Below, in pieces: positions 1 through 9,141 of a stretch of DNA of 64,000 nt. Source of the DNA: Streptomyces antimicrobicus (lineage in GTDB: Bacteria > Actinomycetota > Actinomycetes > Streptomycetales > Streptomycetaceae); NCBI RefSeq assembly GCF_020532625.1, contig NZ_JAJAUY010000004.1:1-64000 (forward strand), read 5' to 3'. Numbering within the stretch: the first letter of the stretch is position 1; each line of letters begins with the position of its first letter. The notes below the pieces were generated by a model. That model saw only the letters and a list, made by a program, of their open reading frames with translations. It was not told where the DNA came from and searched no databases. Made by a program: the position numbers and the translations under genes.

Positions 1-347
1 CCCTCGGGGGCAGACCGGCGAGGCGCGGCGACCCCCCGTGGGGCTGCGGACCGGCGGGCGGGCGGCCAAGCCCTCGGGGGCAGACCGACGGGGTGCGGCG
101 AGCCCCCGTGGTGGTGCGGACCGTGGGGCGGACGGCGGTCCGCCCCGCCGGTGGGGGTGCGGACCGTGGGGCGGGTCCCCCTCCCCCTCTCCCCTCTCCC
201 CTCCCGCCCCCGTGACGAGCCGACCGTCGGGCCGGTCGGGCTCAGCCCCCGCTCCCCCTCTCCGCCGTGGCGGGCCGACCGTCGGGCCGGCCTCGGCCAG
301 CGCGCACCCTCCCCCGGAGGGGCGAGGGGCCGTCGGGCCGGTCGGGC
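1..347. repeat. Non-coding GC-rich repeat region at window edge
   Basis: No convincing gene is seen here. Positions 1-70 and 71-140 form an imperfect 70-bp tandem repeat; both copies begin with ccctcgggggcagaccg and share further blocks. Further right, variants of gaccgtcgggccggtcggg recur at about 220-250, 275 and 330, and again at the 3' end of the neighbouring dehydrogenase gene. The stretch lies downstream of that minus-strand gene. I infer an intergenic region that grows by slippage or recombination. The gene to the left is outside the window. Confidence 0.5.
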
Positions 348-1229
<882 letters not shown>

Positions 1230-1261
1230 TTACGGCAGTCGGCCTTGCGGCAGTCGGCCTC

Positions 1262-1330
1262 ATGACGGTCAGCCCTATGACGGTCGACCTGGGGCGGTCG
1301 GCCTTATGACGGTCAGCCATATGACGGTTC
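1262..1330. repeat. Iterated ATGACGGT direct repeats upstream of the SDR gene
   Basis: ATGACGGTC or ATGACGGTT occurs at 1262, 1277, 1306 and 1321, that is, two pairs with 15-bp internal spacing set 29 bp apart. Just to the left, cggcagtcggcct is repeated at 1233 and 1248. The array lies 144-210 bp upstream of the SDR start and just downstream of the SanA-like gene. It could be an iteron-like protein binding array or a young tandem duplication; the sequence cannot decide. Confidence 0.5.
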
Positions 1331-1350
1331 GACATGTGCGCCGAGCCGCG

Positions 1351-2022
1351 TCAGTGTGCCAGAGCGGTCAGCGCCCGCGACACCCCTTCCTCCTTCGGCC
1401 CGAGGAAGCGCGGCTCCGGCTTGAACGTGGCGTCCAGCGCCGCCTTGCCCGCCGCGAACACCTCGCGGGCGCCGCCGTAGTACCAGGTCGCGTCGTGCTC
1501 GTCGGCGACGCCCACCCCGTACGGGTCGAGGCCGGCGGCCTGGCACAGCGCGACCGCCCGGCGTATGTGGAAGCCCTGGCTGATCAGCACGGCGCGCTGC
1601 ACGCCGAATATCTCCCGTGCCCGCACGCAGCTGTCCCAGGTGTCGAAGCCGGCGAAATCGCTGACGATGCGCTCGTCCGGCACGCCGTGCTCGCGCAGAT
1701 AGCCGCGCATCGACGTCGGCTCGTCGTACTCCTCGCGGCTGTTGTCCCCGGTGACCAGCACGACCTTGACCTTGCCCGTCCGGTACAGCTCGGCCGCCGC
1801 GTCCAGCCTCCGGGCCAGGTACGGGGTCGGCCGGCCGTTCCACAGACCCGCCCCGAACACCACCGCGACCTGCGACGCCGGGGCGTCGGCCGTGGTCCGC
1901 AGCCGGTCGGCGGCGCTCGCGTGCGTCCACGCCGACGGCAGCAGCGCCAGCACGCACCCCAGCATCACGGCCTGCACCGCTCGGCGCCGTGTCCGGACGG
2001 ACCCCCATCCCCGCAGCTTCAT
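1351..2022 (-). CDS. SanA/YdcF/ElyC-family (DUF218) envelope protein
   Basis: The 223-aa product has an N-terminal hydrophobic segment (about residues 15-38, after an Arg-rich stretch) followed by a DUF218 domain: VAVVFGAG, an RLDAAAELY helix, VLVTGDNS and a C-terminal ISQGFHIRRA motif. SanA of enteric bacteria affects envelope permeability; the actinobacterial role is unknown. The domain should lie outside the membrane. I prefer the ATG at 2022, which has a GAGGGGG ribosome site about 8 nt upstream; an ATG at 2046 does not. It faces away from the chelatase gene on its right. Confidence 0.85.
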   Translation of the reverse strand: MKLRGWGSVRTRRRAVQAVMLGCVLALLPSAWTHASAADRLRTTADAPASQVAVVFGAGLWNGRPTPYLARRLDAAAELYRTGKVKVVLVTGDNSREEYDEPTSMRGYLREHGVPDERIVSDFAGFDTWDSCVRAREIFGVQRAVLISQGFHIRRAVALCQAAGLDPYGVGVADEHDATWYYGGAREVFAAGKAALDATFKPEPRFLGPKEEGVSRALTALAH

Positions 2023-2046
2023 GACCACGCCCCCCTCGCCTTTCAT

Positions 2047-2437
2047 GCCGTGCTTCCTTGCGCGCCTTGCTGCCTCGCGTGCCTAGCTTCCGCGCCGGCC
2101 TTGCTTCCGCGCCTGCCTTGCTTGCTCTGCTCGCCCTGCGCGCGTTCATCTTTCCGTTCGCACAAAGAGACGTCCCGTCCCGCCCCCGGAGTTGCACGCC
2201 TCCTGCCCTTTCACTCGTACGGATGATCGAGTGAGCGCTCCGTAAACACCTGTCATTCCGACGCAACGGCCCGGCAACCTGCGCCCTCCACGATGGCTCC
2301 ATGACGGACATGGCGGAGCCGACGCAGTCTCCCGAACCGTTTCCCCTCCTCCCCGGCAGTGCGGCCGAGCTGTTCGGCCGCATCACGGCGCAGCTGGGCA
2401 GCCGGCTCAACGGCCTGCGCCCACCCGGAGCCCGCCC
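2047..2437. other. Divergent intergenic region, promoters expected
   Basis: This region separates the minus-strand SanA-like gene from the plus-strand chelatase. Positions 2050-2200 carry TTG/CTTGC-rich sequence that is poorer in GC than the coding regions, consistent with promoter DNA. A short open frame at 2301-2573 overlaps the chelatase in another frame, has no ribosome site and is not called. I see no terminator, riboswitch or clear operator. Confidence 0.35.
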
Positions 2438-3172
2438 ATGCAGCAGCCCACCCTCGTCGCCGTCGCCCACGGCAGCCGCGACCCCCGCGCCCTGCTCACC
2501 GCCCGGGCCCTCCTGCGGCGGGTCCACGAGCTCCGCCCCCACCTCGACGTCCGGCTCGGCCACGTCGAGCTGAACGCCCCGCTGCTGGACGACACCCTGG
2601 CCGCGCTGCCCGCGGGCGGCGCGGCGGTGCTCGTCCCGCTGCTGCTCGGCCGCGGCCACCACGTCAAGCACGACCTGCCCGAGGCCGCCGCCCGGGCCCG
2701 GCACCTGCGCACCGCGGTCGCCGCGCCGCTCGGCCCGCACCCGCTGCTGGTCGAGGCCCTGTACGACCGGCTGCTCCAGGCGGGCTGGACTCCGGGGACC
2801 GCCGTCGTGCTGGCCGCCGCCGGCTCCCGCGACCCGGACTCCGCCGCCGACGCCCGCGCCTGCGCCGCGCTGCTCGCCGAACGCCTGGGCGGGGACGTGC
2901 CCGTGGTCCCGGCCTACGCCTCCGCCGCCTCCCCCACGCCCGCCGAGGCGGTGCGGGCCCTGGTCGCCCGCGGCCACCACCGCACCGCCGTGGCCTCGTA
3001 CTTCGCCGCGCCGGGACGGTTCGCCACGCAGTGCGCGGCGAGCGCGCCCGGCCCGGCCGCCGCGCCCCTGGGCGCCCACCCCGCCCTGGCCCGGCTCCTG
3101 CTGCACCGCTTCGACCAAGCCGTCGCACAGGCGGCACCGGCCCGGCCGCGCCCGGCACTCGCCACCGCCTGA
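2438..3172 (+). CDS. Sirohydrochlorin chelatase (CbiX/SirB type)
   Basis: This 244-aa two-domain chelatase should insert Fe2+ or Co2+ into sirohydrochlorin for siroheme or cobalamin. The first half starts with VAVAHGSRDP, containing the conserved chelatase His, and has the LLLGRGHHVKHDLPEA metal-binding segment near residues 70-85; the second half repeats the fold with LAAAGSRDP. The last 15 residues are Pro/Ala-rich. The ATG at 2438 has GGAG 7 nt upstream. Siroheme is the cofactor of the nitrite reductase encoded at 15-17.5 kb, so this enzyme may supply it, although the two loci are not adjacent. Confidence 0.9.
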   Translation: MQQPTLVAVAHGSRDPRALLTARALLRRVHELRPHLDVRLGHVELNAPLLDDTLAALPAGGAAVLVPLLLGRGHHVKHDLPEAAARARHLRTAVAAPLGPHPLLVEALYDRLLQAGWTPGTAVVLAAAGSRDPDSAADARACAALLAERLGGDVPVVPAYASAASPTPAEAVRALVARGHHRTAVASYFAAPGRFATQCAASAPGPAAAPLGAHPALARLLLHRFDQAVAQAAPARPRPALATA

Positions 3173-3342
3173 GGCACCACCGCAACCCGCACCCACCCGC
3201 GCCGCCGCCCGAAGCCCCGCCCGCGCCACCCCCCGCAGCCCCCCCCCCCCCTCCGCACGTCGCCACCGCCCGAAGCACCGCCCCACCCACCACCCGAACC
3301 CCCTGATCCCGTTTTGTCAGTCCTTCCGGTTACCGTCTTTCC
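3173..3342. other. Intergenic region with C13 tract and dgt promoter
   Basis: The spacer is very C-rich and contains an uninterrupted run of 13 C at 3239-3251. Its last part holds TACCGT at 3331-3336 followed by 6 nt and the dgt ATG. That fits a -10 element for a leaderless mRNA. No Shine-Dalgarno sequence precedes dgt. Confidence 0.5.
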
Positions 3343-4677
3343 ATGGAAGGCACCGCACCCGCCCCCGGCACCGCACCCGCCGCCCGCCCCGGCCCCTACG
3401 ACCCCTCCGCCACCGAACGCTGGGCCCCCGAGCCCGACAAGCGGCCCGGCCGGACCGCCTTCCAGCGCGACCGCGCGCGGGTGCTGCACTCCGCAGCGCT
3501 GCGCCGGCTCGCCGGCAAGACCCAGGTCGTCACGCCCGGCACCCGTTCCTACGACTGGGACGCCAGCCCCCGCACCCGCCTGACCCACTCGCTGGAGTGC
3601 GCCCAGGTCGGCCGGGAGCTCGGGGCTGCCCTGGGCTGCGACCCCGACCTGGTCGAGACCGCCTGCCTCTCGCACGACCTGGGGCATCCGCCCTTCGGGC
3701 ACAACGGCGAGGAGGTGCTCAACGACTTCGCCAAGGACTGCGGCGGCTTCGAGGGCAACGCCCAGTCGCTGCGCCTGCTGACCCGGCTCGAACCGAAGCG
3801 GTTCGTCCCCGACCCGGCCACCGGGGAGCTGGTCAGCGTCGGGCTGAACCTCACCCGGGCCTCCCTGGACGCGGCCACCAAGTACCCCTGGCCGCGCGGC
3901 GGGCACCCCACCGACCCCGACTCGGTGAAGTTCGGCGCGTACGAGGACGACCTGCCCGTCTTCACCTGGCTGCGGCAGGGCGCGCCCGCCGACCGCAAGT
4001 GCTTCGAGGCCCAGGTCATGGACTGGGCGGACGACGTGGCGTACTCCGTGCACGACTTCGAGGACGGGCTGCACGCCGGCCACATCGACCCCAACCTGCT
4101 CTTCTCCGATCCCGAGCGGCACGCCATCTGGCAGGTGGCGATCGGCCGTTACGTCCCGGCCGGCACCGACCCCGAGGAGCTGCGCGAGGCCCTGGACCGG
4201 CTGATGGAACAGGAGTGGTGGCCGCACGGCTACGACGGCTCCGCCGTCGCGCAGGCCCGCCTGAAGGACGCCACCAGCCAGCTGATCGGCCGGTTCTGCC
4301 TGGCCGCCGAGGCCGCGACCCGGGCGGCGTACGGCTCCGGCCGGCTCACCCGGTACGCGGCGGAGCTGGTGGTGCCGCGTGCCACCCGCCACGAGTGCGC
4401 GGTGCTGAAGGCGGTGGCCGACCTGTACGTCATGCAGCGCGAGGAGCAGGAGCGGCTGCGCGCCGACCAGCGCATCGTCCTGGCCGAACTCGCCGAGGCG
4501 CTGCACGCCCGGGCCCCCGAGGGCCTGGAGCCGCAGTTCCGCGCGGTCTTCGACGCGGCGCCCGACGACCGGGCGAGGAAACGCGCGGTCATCGACCAGA
4601 TCGCGTGCCTGACCGACGCGTCCGCGCGCTCGCTGCACGCGCGCCTCACCCGGCACCCGCGACGCGCCGACGGGTGA
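3343..4677 (+). CDS. dgt: Deoxyguanosinetriphosphate triphosphohydrolase (dGTPase-like HD hydrolase)
   Basis: The 444-aa enzyme belongs to the HD-domain dNTPases that split dNTPs into deoxynucleoside and triphosphate. Metal ligands are visible as His82 in RLTHSLE, His111-Asp112 in [15 protein letters not shown] and a later Asp in [16 protein letters not shown]. The first 20 residues are Ala/Pro-rich and probably disordered. Translation probably starts on a leaderless mRNA (TACCGT-N6-ATG). The gene precedes dnaG in the same direction with one flavoprotein gene between them, a common actinobacterial neighbourhood. Confidence 0.93.
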   Translation: MEGTAPAPGTAPAARPGPYDPSATERWAPEPDKRPGRTAFQRDRARVLHSAALRRLAGKTQVVTPGTRSYDWDASPRTRLTHSLECAQVGRELGAALGCDPDLVETACLSHDLGHPPFGHNGEEVLNDFAKDCGGFEGNAQSLRLLTRLEPKRFVPDPATGELVSVGLNLTRASLDAATKYPWPRGGHPTDPDSVKFGAYEDDLPVFTWLRQGAPADRKCFEAQVMDWADDVAYSVHDFEDGLHAGHIDPNLLFSDPERHAIWQVAIGRYVPAGTDPEELREALDRLMEQEWWPHGYDGSAVAQARLKDATSQLIGRFCLAAEAATRAAYGSGRLTRYAAELVVPRATRHECAVLKAVADLYVMQREEQERLRADQRIVLAELAEALHARAPEGLEPQFRAVFDAAPDDRARKRAVIDQIACLTDASARSLHARLTRHPRRADG

Positions 4678-4770
4678 GCTGATCGGGCCACGTCCCCTTC
4701 ACGCGGCAGGCTCGGTGCGGGACGCTCGCATGTGGTCGTATGTGGCGCAGAGGTTATGAGGAGGCATCAG

Positions 4771-6045
4771 GTGGTCGACGCACACCGGACGTTCGTCATC
4801 GTCGGCGCGGGGCTGGCCGGCGCGAAGGCGGCCGAGACGCTCAGGTCGGAGGGGTTCACCGGCCGGGTGATCCTGATCGGGGACGAGCGCGACCACCCCT
4901 ACGAACGCCCACCCCTGTCCAAGGGCTACCTGGCGGGCAAGGAGGAGCGGGACAGCGTCTTCGTGCACGAGCCGTCCTGGTACGCCCGGGCGGACGTCGA
5001 GCTCCACCTCGGCCAGCCGGCGGTCCACCTGGACCGCGACAACAAGCGGGTCGTCCTCGGTGACGGCACCGCCCTGCACTACGACAAGCTGCTGCTGGCC
5101 ACCGGCGCCGAGCCGCGCCGCCTGGACATCCCCGGCACGGGCCTGGCCGGGGTGCACCACCTGCGCCGCCTGGCCCACGCCGAGCGGCTGCGCGGGGTGC
5201 TGGCCACCCTCGGCCGGGACAACGGGCACCTGCTGATCGCGGGCGCCGGCTGGATCGGCCTGGAGGTGGCGGCGGCCGCCCGCGGCTACGGCGCCGAGGT
5301 CACCGTGGTGGAGCCGCTGCCCACGCCGCTGCACGCGGTGCTCGGGCCCGAGCTCGGCGGTTTCTTCCGCGAGCTGCACGCCGAGCACGGGGTCCGCTTC
5401 CACTTCGGGGCCCGGCTCACCGAGATCACCGGCGTCGACGGCATGGTGCTGGCCGCCCGCACCGACGACGGCGAGGAGCATCCGGCGCACGCCGTGCTGG
5501 CGGCCGTCGGCGCCGCCCCGCGCACCGCGCTCGCCGAGACCTCGGGCCTGGCCCTGGTGGACCGGGAGCACGGCGGCGGCATCGTGGTGGACGCGAGCCT
5601 GCGCACCTCGGACCCGGACGTCTACGCCGTGGGCGACGTGGCCGCCGCGCACCACCCGGTGCTGGGCACCCGGCTGCGGGTGGAGCACTGGGCGAACGCG
5701 CTCAACGGCGGCCCGGCCGCGGCGCGGTCCATGCTGGGCCAGGAGGTCAGCTACGACCGGATCCCGTACTTCTTCTCCGACCAGTACGACGTGGGCCTGG
5801 AGTACTCCGGCTGGGCGCCGGCGGGCTCGTACGACGAGGTGGTGATCCGCGGCGACGTGGGCAAGCGGGAGTTCATCGCCTTCTGGCTGTCCGAGGGGCG
5901 GGTGCTGGCCGGGATGAACGTGAACGTGTGGGACGTCACGGACCCGATCCAGGCCATGATCAGGACGGCCGCGGTCCCGGACCGGGAGGCGCTGGCGGAT
6001 CCGTCGGTGCCGCTGGCGTCCCTGGCGGGCGGGCAGGCCGGCTGA
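4771..6045 (+). CDS. FAD-dependent ferredoxin/rubredoxin reductase-type oxidoreductase
   Basis: The product (424 aa) is a two-dinucleotide-domain flavoprotein of the BphA4/ferredoxin reductase class. An FAD motif VGAGLAGAKAAE lies near the N-terminus, an NAD(P) motif AGAGWIGLEVA near residue 160, a second FAD motif VYAVGDVAA near 285, and a C-terminal reductase domain follows. The partner electron carrier is not encoded nearby. The GTG at 4771 is chosen because AGGAGG at 4759-4764 sits 6 nt before it; the in-frame ATG at 4756 overlaps that ribosome site. It ends 34 bp before dnaG. Confidence 0.9.
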   Translation: MVDAHRTFVIVGAGLAGAKAAETLRSEGFTGRVILIGDERDHPYERPPLSKGYLAGKEERDSVFVHEPSWYARADVELHLGQPAVHLDRDNKRVVLGDGTALHYDKLLLATGAEPRRLDIPGTGLAGVHHLRRLAHAERLRGVLATLGRDNGHLLIAGAGWIGLEVAAAARGYGAEVTVVEPLPTPLHAVLGPELGGFFRELHAEHGVRFHFGARLTEITGVDGMVLAARTDDGEEHPAHAVLAAVGAAPRTALAETSGLALVDREHGGGIVVDASLRTSDPDVYAVGDVAAAHHPVLGTRLRVEHWANALNGGPAAARSMLGQEVSYDRIPYFFSDQYDVGLEYSGWAPAGSYDEVVIRGDVGKREFIAFWLSEGRVLAGMNVNVWDVTDPIQAMIRTAAVPDREALADPSVPLASLAGGQAG

Positions 6046-6067
6046 CCGGACCGTCGGACCCCGGCCG

Positions 6068-6079
6068 TAGAATTCACGC
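6068..6079 (+). promoter_or_regulatory. Leaderless -10 promoter element of dnaG
   Basis: TAGAAT at 6068-6073 is followed by exactly 6 nt and the GTG start of dnaG. This is the arrangement expected when transcription begins at the start codon. There is no ribosome-binding sequence in the 34-bp gap. Confidence 0.6.
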
Positions 6080-7987
6080 GTGGCAGGCAGGATCAACGAC
6101 GACGACGTGAAGGCGGTCCGGGACGCGGTCCCGATCGACGCCGTGGTGTCCGAGTACCTCCAGCTGCGCAACGCGGGCGGCGGCAACCTCAAGGGCCTCT
6201 GCCCCTTCCACGACGAGAAGTCCCCGTCCTTCCAGGTCAGCCCGAGCAAGGGGCTCTACCACTGCTTCGGCTGCCAGGCGGGCGGGGACACCCTCGACTT
6301 CATCATGAAGATCGACCACCTCTCCTTCTCGGAGGCGGTCGAACGGCTCGCGGCGCAGGCCGGCATCACCCTGCGCTACGAGGAGGGCGGCTACACCGCG
6401 GGCACCAGCGGGCGCGGCGAGCGCATCCGCCTGGTCGAGGCGCACAAGGCGGCCGCCCAGTTCTACGTCGACCAGCTGGAGGGCGCCGAGGCGGAGATCG
6501 CCCGGAAGTTCCTGGCCGGACGGGGTTTCGACCAGGCCGCGGCGGCGCACTTCGGCGTCGGCTACAGCCCGGCCGGCTGGGACCACCTGACGCGTTTCCT
6601 GCGCGGCCGGGGGTTCAGCGACAAGGAGCTGATCCTCTCCGGTCTCGCCCAGGACAGCCGCAGCGGCAAGCCCATCGACCGGTTCCGGGGCCGGCTGATG
6701 TGGCCCATCCGCGACATCACCGGTGAGGTGGTCGGCTTCGGCGCGCGCAAGCTGCGCGAGGACGACAACGGCCCGAAGTACCTGAACACGCCCGAGACCC
6801 CGATCTACAAGAAGTCCCAGGTGCTCTACGGGATCGACCTGGCGAAGAAGGAGATCGCGCGGACGTCGCGGGCCGTGGTGGTCGAGGGCTACACGGACGT
6901 GATGGCCTGCCACCTGTCCGGGGTGACCACGGCCATCGCCACCTGTGGCACGGCCTTCGGCGGGGACCACATCAAGATCCTGCGCCGGCTGCTGATGGAC
7001 AACGCGACCGCCGAGGTGATCTTCACCTTCGACGGCGACGCGGCCGGGCAGAAGGCGGCGCTGCGCGCCTTCGAGGACGACCAGAAGTTCGCGGCGGAGA
7101 CCTCCATCGCGATCACTCCGGGCGGCATGGACCCGTGCGACCTGCGGCTGGCGGAGGGCGAGGCGGCGGTCACGGCGCTGGTGGAGTCCCGTACGCCGCT
7201 GTTCGAGTTCGCGATGCGGCAGATCGTCTCGCGGCACAACCTGGAGAACCCGGCGGGCCGGGCGGCCGCGCTGGACGAGGCGGCCCCGATCGTCGCCAAG
7301 ATCAAGAACATCGCGATCCAGCACGAGTCCGCGGTCCAGCTCGCGGGCATGCTGGGCATCCTCGACGAGCAGTTCGTCGTCAAGCGCGTCGCCCAGCAGG
7401 CGATGTGGGCCCGCGAGCGGTCGGGCCGCCCGCAGCAGGGCGGCGGCCGGTCCGGGCGCCCCGGGTACGAGACGGTGACGGCTCCGGCCCGGCCCACCCC
7501 CTCGGGGCCTCCGCTGAACCTGCGCAGCCCCGTCCACATCACCGAGCGCGAACTGCTGAAGCTGGCGCTCCAGCGTCCGGAGCTGGTCTCCCCGGCGTTC
7601 GACGCGTACGGCGTCGACGAGTTCACCGCCCCGCCCTACGCGGCGGTCCGCCAGGCCATCCAGGACGCGGGCGGTGCGACGCCGGCCGACGCGGACTATC
7701 TGGCCCGGGTCCGCGAGGCCGCGCCCAACGACACCGTCCGCGCCCTGGTGACGGAGCTGGCGGTGGAGGCCATCCACGCCAAGGTCGTCGACGAGGCGTA
7801 CGCGGGCACCCAGCTGGTCCAGGTCCGGCTGCGCGCCGTGGACCGCCGGGTCCACGAGATCCAGGGCACCATGGCCCGCCTCGGCAGCCACGCCCCGGCG
7901 GAGCAGCTGGCCGCGGTGCAGGAGGAGCTGTGGGTGCTGCAGCAGTACGGCCAGCGCCTGCGCAACCGGGGCGCCGCGGGCCTCTAG
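6080..7987 (+). CDS. dnaG: DNA primase DnaG
   Basis: This 635-aa primase makes RNA primers at the replication fork. The N-terminal CHC2 zinc ribbon is intact (Cys41, His44, Cys62, Cys65 in CPFHD and YHCFGC). The central catalytic core follows, with TOPRIM motifs VVVEGYTDVMA near residue 266 and TFDGDAAG near 317. After a Gly/Arg/Pro-rich linker around 450-475 comes the C-terminal helicase-binding domain. Length is normal for actinobacteria. The GTG start has no Shine-Dalgarno but an ideally placed TAGAAT, so a leaderless transcript is likely. Confidence 0.97.
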   Translation: MAGRINDDDVKAVRDAVPIDAVVSEYLQLRNAGGGNLKGLCPFHDEKSPSFQVSPSKGLYHCFGCQAGGDTLDFIMKIDHLSFSEAVERLAAQAGITLRYEEGGYTAGTSGRGERIRLVEAHKAAAQFYVDQLEGAEAEIARKFLAGRGFDQAAAAHFGVGYSPAGWDHLTRFLRGRGFSDKELILSGLAQDSRSGKPIDRFRGRLMWPIRDITGEVVGFGARKLREDDNGPKYLNTPETPIYKKSQVLYGIDLAKKEIARTSRAVVVEGYTDVMACHLSGVTTAIATCGTAFGGDHIKILRRLLMDNATAEVIFTFDGDAAGQKAALRAFEDDQKFAAETSIAITPGGMDPCDLRLAEGEAAVTALVESRTPLFEFAMRQIVSRHNLENPAGRAAALDEAAPIVAKIKNIAIQHESAVQLAGMLGILDEQFVVKRVAQQAMWARERSGRPQQGGGRSGRPGYETVTAPARPTPSGPPLNLRSPVHITERELLKLALQRPELVSPAFDAYGVDEFTAPPYAAVRQAIQDAGGATPADADYLARVREAAPNDTVRALVTELAVEAIHAKVVDEAYAGTQLVQVRLRAVDRRVHEIQGTMARLGSHAPAEQLAAVQEELWVLQQYGQRLRNRGAAGL

Positions 7988-8012
7988 GCCGCCTGGCCCT
8001 GCCACTGCCCCG

Positions 8013-8140
8013 GGCCCTGCCCCTTGGCCCTGCCCTGTCGGGACCGGCCCTGCCCCTTGGCCCTGCCCTGTCGGGACCGGCCCGGACCCGGCCGCCCCGG
8101 ACCCGGCCGCCCCGGACCCGGCCGCCCCGGACCCGGCCGG
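8013..8140. repeat. Two tandem repeat arrays between dnaG and the GGCT gene
   Basis: An exact 33-bp unit beginning ggccctgcccctt is present twice, at 8013-8045 and 8046-8078. It is followed at about 8082-8140 by roughly four copies of the 15-bp unit ccggacccggccgcc. The arrays fill the junction between two convergent genes and replace any recognisable simple terminator. Confidence 0.85.
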
Positions 8141-8146
8141 TCCGGA

Positions 8147-8590
8147 TCAGCCCGGGCCAGGGCGCCGTAGCCAGTCCCCGCCGGGTATCCGGGTGCCGGT
8201 CCGCTCCAGCTCGCGGGCCACCGGGCCGGCGGCCAGGTACACCCAGGCCCGCGCGGTCGAGCCGTCCGCGCGCAGCACCGTACGCGGCAGGCGGTCGTAG
8301 ACGTTCAGCGGGCGGCCGGGGCCGTGGTACTCCTCCAGCCGGTCCAGCTCGGCGAGCAGCTCCTGGTACTCCCCCGCGGCCGGTGTGACCAGGTCGCCGA
8401 CGACCTCGGTACCGGGCCGCTGGACGGCGTACGGGTAGCCCGGGCCGTCGTACAGGACGGCGTCGGGCAGCCGGGCGGGCTCCTCGGCGGCGGTGCGCCC
8501 CCGCAGGAACAGCGCGTGGTTGTGCTCGCCCGGACGCAGGGTGCCGTAGACGAAGAAGGGCAGCGGAGCAGGCTCCGCGCGGCCGGTCAT
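8147..8590 (-). CDS. Gamma-glutamylcyclotransferase-family (AIG2/GGCT) protein
   Basis: The 147-aa protein has the GGCT fold signature FFVYGTLRPGEHNH near the N-terminus, a YPYAV segment, LDRLEEYHGPG with the expected acidic catalytic position, and an AWVYLA strand. Members cleave gamma-glutamyl amides, but many, such as this short standalone form, have unknown substrates. The ATG at 8590 overlaps the last bases of cutA (ATGA-type overlap), so the two are translationally coupled in a cutA-GGCT operon. Confidence 0.85.
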   Translation of the reverse strand: MTGRAEPAPLPFFVYGTLRPGEHNHALFLRGRTAAEEPARLPDAVLYDGPGYPYAVQRPGTEVVGDLVTPAAGEYQELLAELDRLEEYHGPGRPLNVYDRLPRTVLRADGSTARAWVYLAAGPVARELERTGTRIPGGDWLRRPGPG

Positions 8591-9000
8591 CGCGCCACCT
8601 CCGCCGATACCCACTCCAGGTACCCGGTGCTGCCGTGGACGACGGGTGCGGCGATGATCTCCGGGGTGTCGTACGGGTGCTCCGCGGTCAGCCAGGCCTC
8701 CAGCCGCGGGTAGCCCTCCTCGGTGGTCTTGAACAGGACCTGCCACTCCTGGGCGGTCTCCACGGCGCCCTTCCACCGGTAGACGGAGGTCACGGGCGAG
8801 GAGATCTGCGCGCAGGCGGCCAGCCGCTGCGCCACCGCGCCCCGGGCCAGGGCGTCCGCGGCGTCGGCCGAGTCGACGGTGGTCAGGACGGTCAGGACCC
8901 TCGGCACGGTCGGGCCGGTCGGGCCGGTCGGGGCGGTCGGGCCGGTCGGGGCGGTCGGGCCGGTCGGGGCGGTCGGGCCGGTCGGGGCGGCAGGTGTCAC
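8587..9000 (-). CDS. cutA: CutA1-family divalent cation tolerance protein with repeat N-terminus
   Basis: The 137-aa product ends in a complete CutA1 domain from about residue 33: VLTTVDSADAADALARG, AACAQISSPVTSVYRWKG, EWQVLFKTT and a TGYLEWV end. CutA1 proteins are stable trimers, historically linked to copper tolerance. Before the domain are about 30 residues of PTAPTG repeats, which are not part of the family. The GTG at 9000 has GGAGG 7 nt upstream, so the repeat tail appears to be translated. The 18-bp DNA repeat encoding it looks recently expanded. Confidence 0.88.
   Translation of the reverse strand: MTPAAPTGPTAPTGPTAPTGPTAPTGPTGPTVPRVLTVLTTVDSADAADALARGAVAQRLAACAQISSPVTSVYRWKGAVETAQEWQVLFKTTEEGYPRLEAWLTAEHPYDTPEIIAAPVVHGSTGYLEWVSAEVAR
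8915..8993. repeat. 18-bp tandem repeat encoding the CutA N-terminal PTAPTG tract
   Basis: Units of the type gggccggtcggggcggtc repeat about four times across 8915-8993 with few changes. Because 18 is a multiple of three, copy number changes would keep the frame. The same core gtcgggccggtcggg also appears in the intergenic repeats at the left edge of the window. Confidence 0.75.
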
Positions 9001-9141
9001 GGGTGACCTCCTCGGCAGGGAAAAAAGAGGGCGTCCGGCCGGGCCGGAAGTCCCGGAGTCCGGGCGCACCACCACCGTACGCACCCCTGTTACACAACCT
9101 CCCGGCGCCCGTGACACACGGCGCCTAGCGTCACGGCTGCC

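Noticed and set aside
2301..2573. Short plus-strand frame MTDMAEPTQSPEPF... before the chelatase gene
   Set aside because: No ribosome site, it overlaps the chelatase by 136 bp in another frame, and its second half reads as a typical out-of-frame Pro/Ser/Thr sequence.
8915..8993. CRISPR-like array
   Set aside because: Repeats are 18 bp, contiguous, encode PTAPTG in frame and have no spacers.
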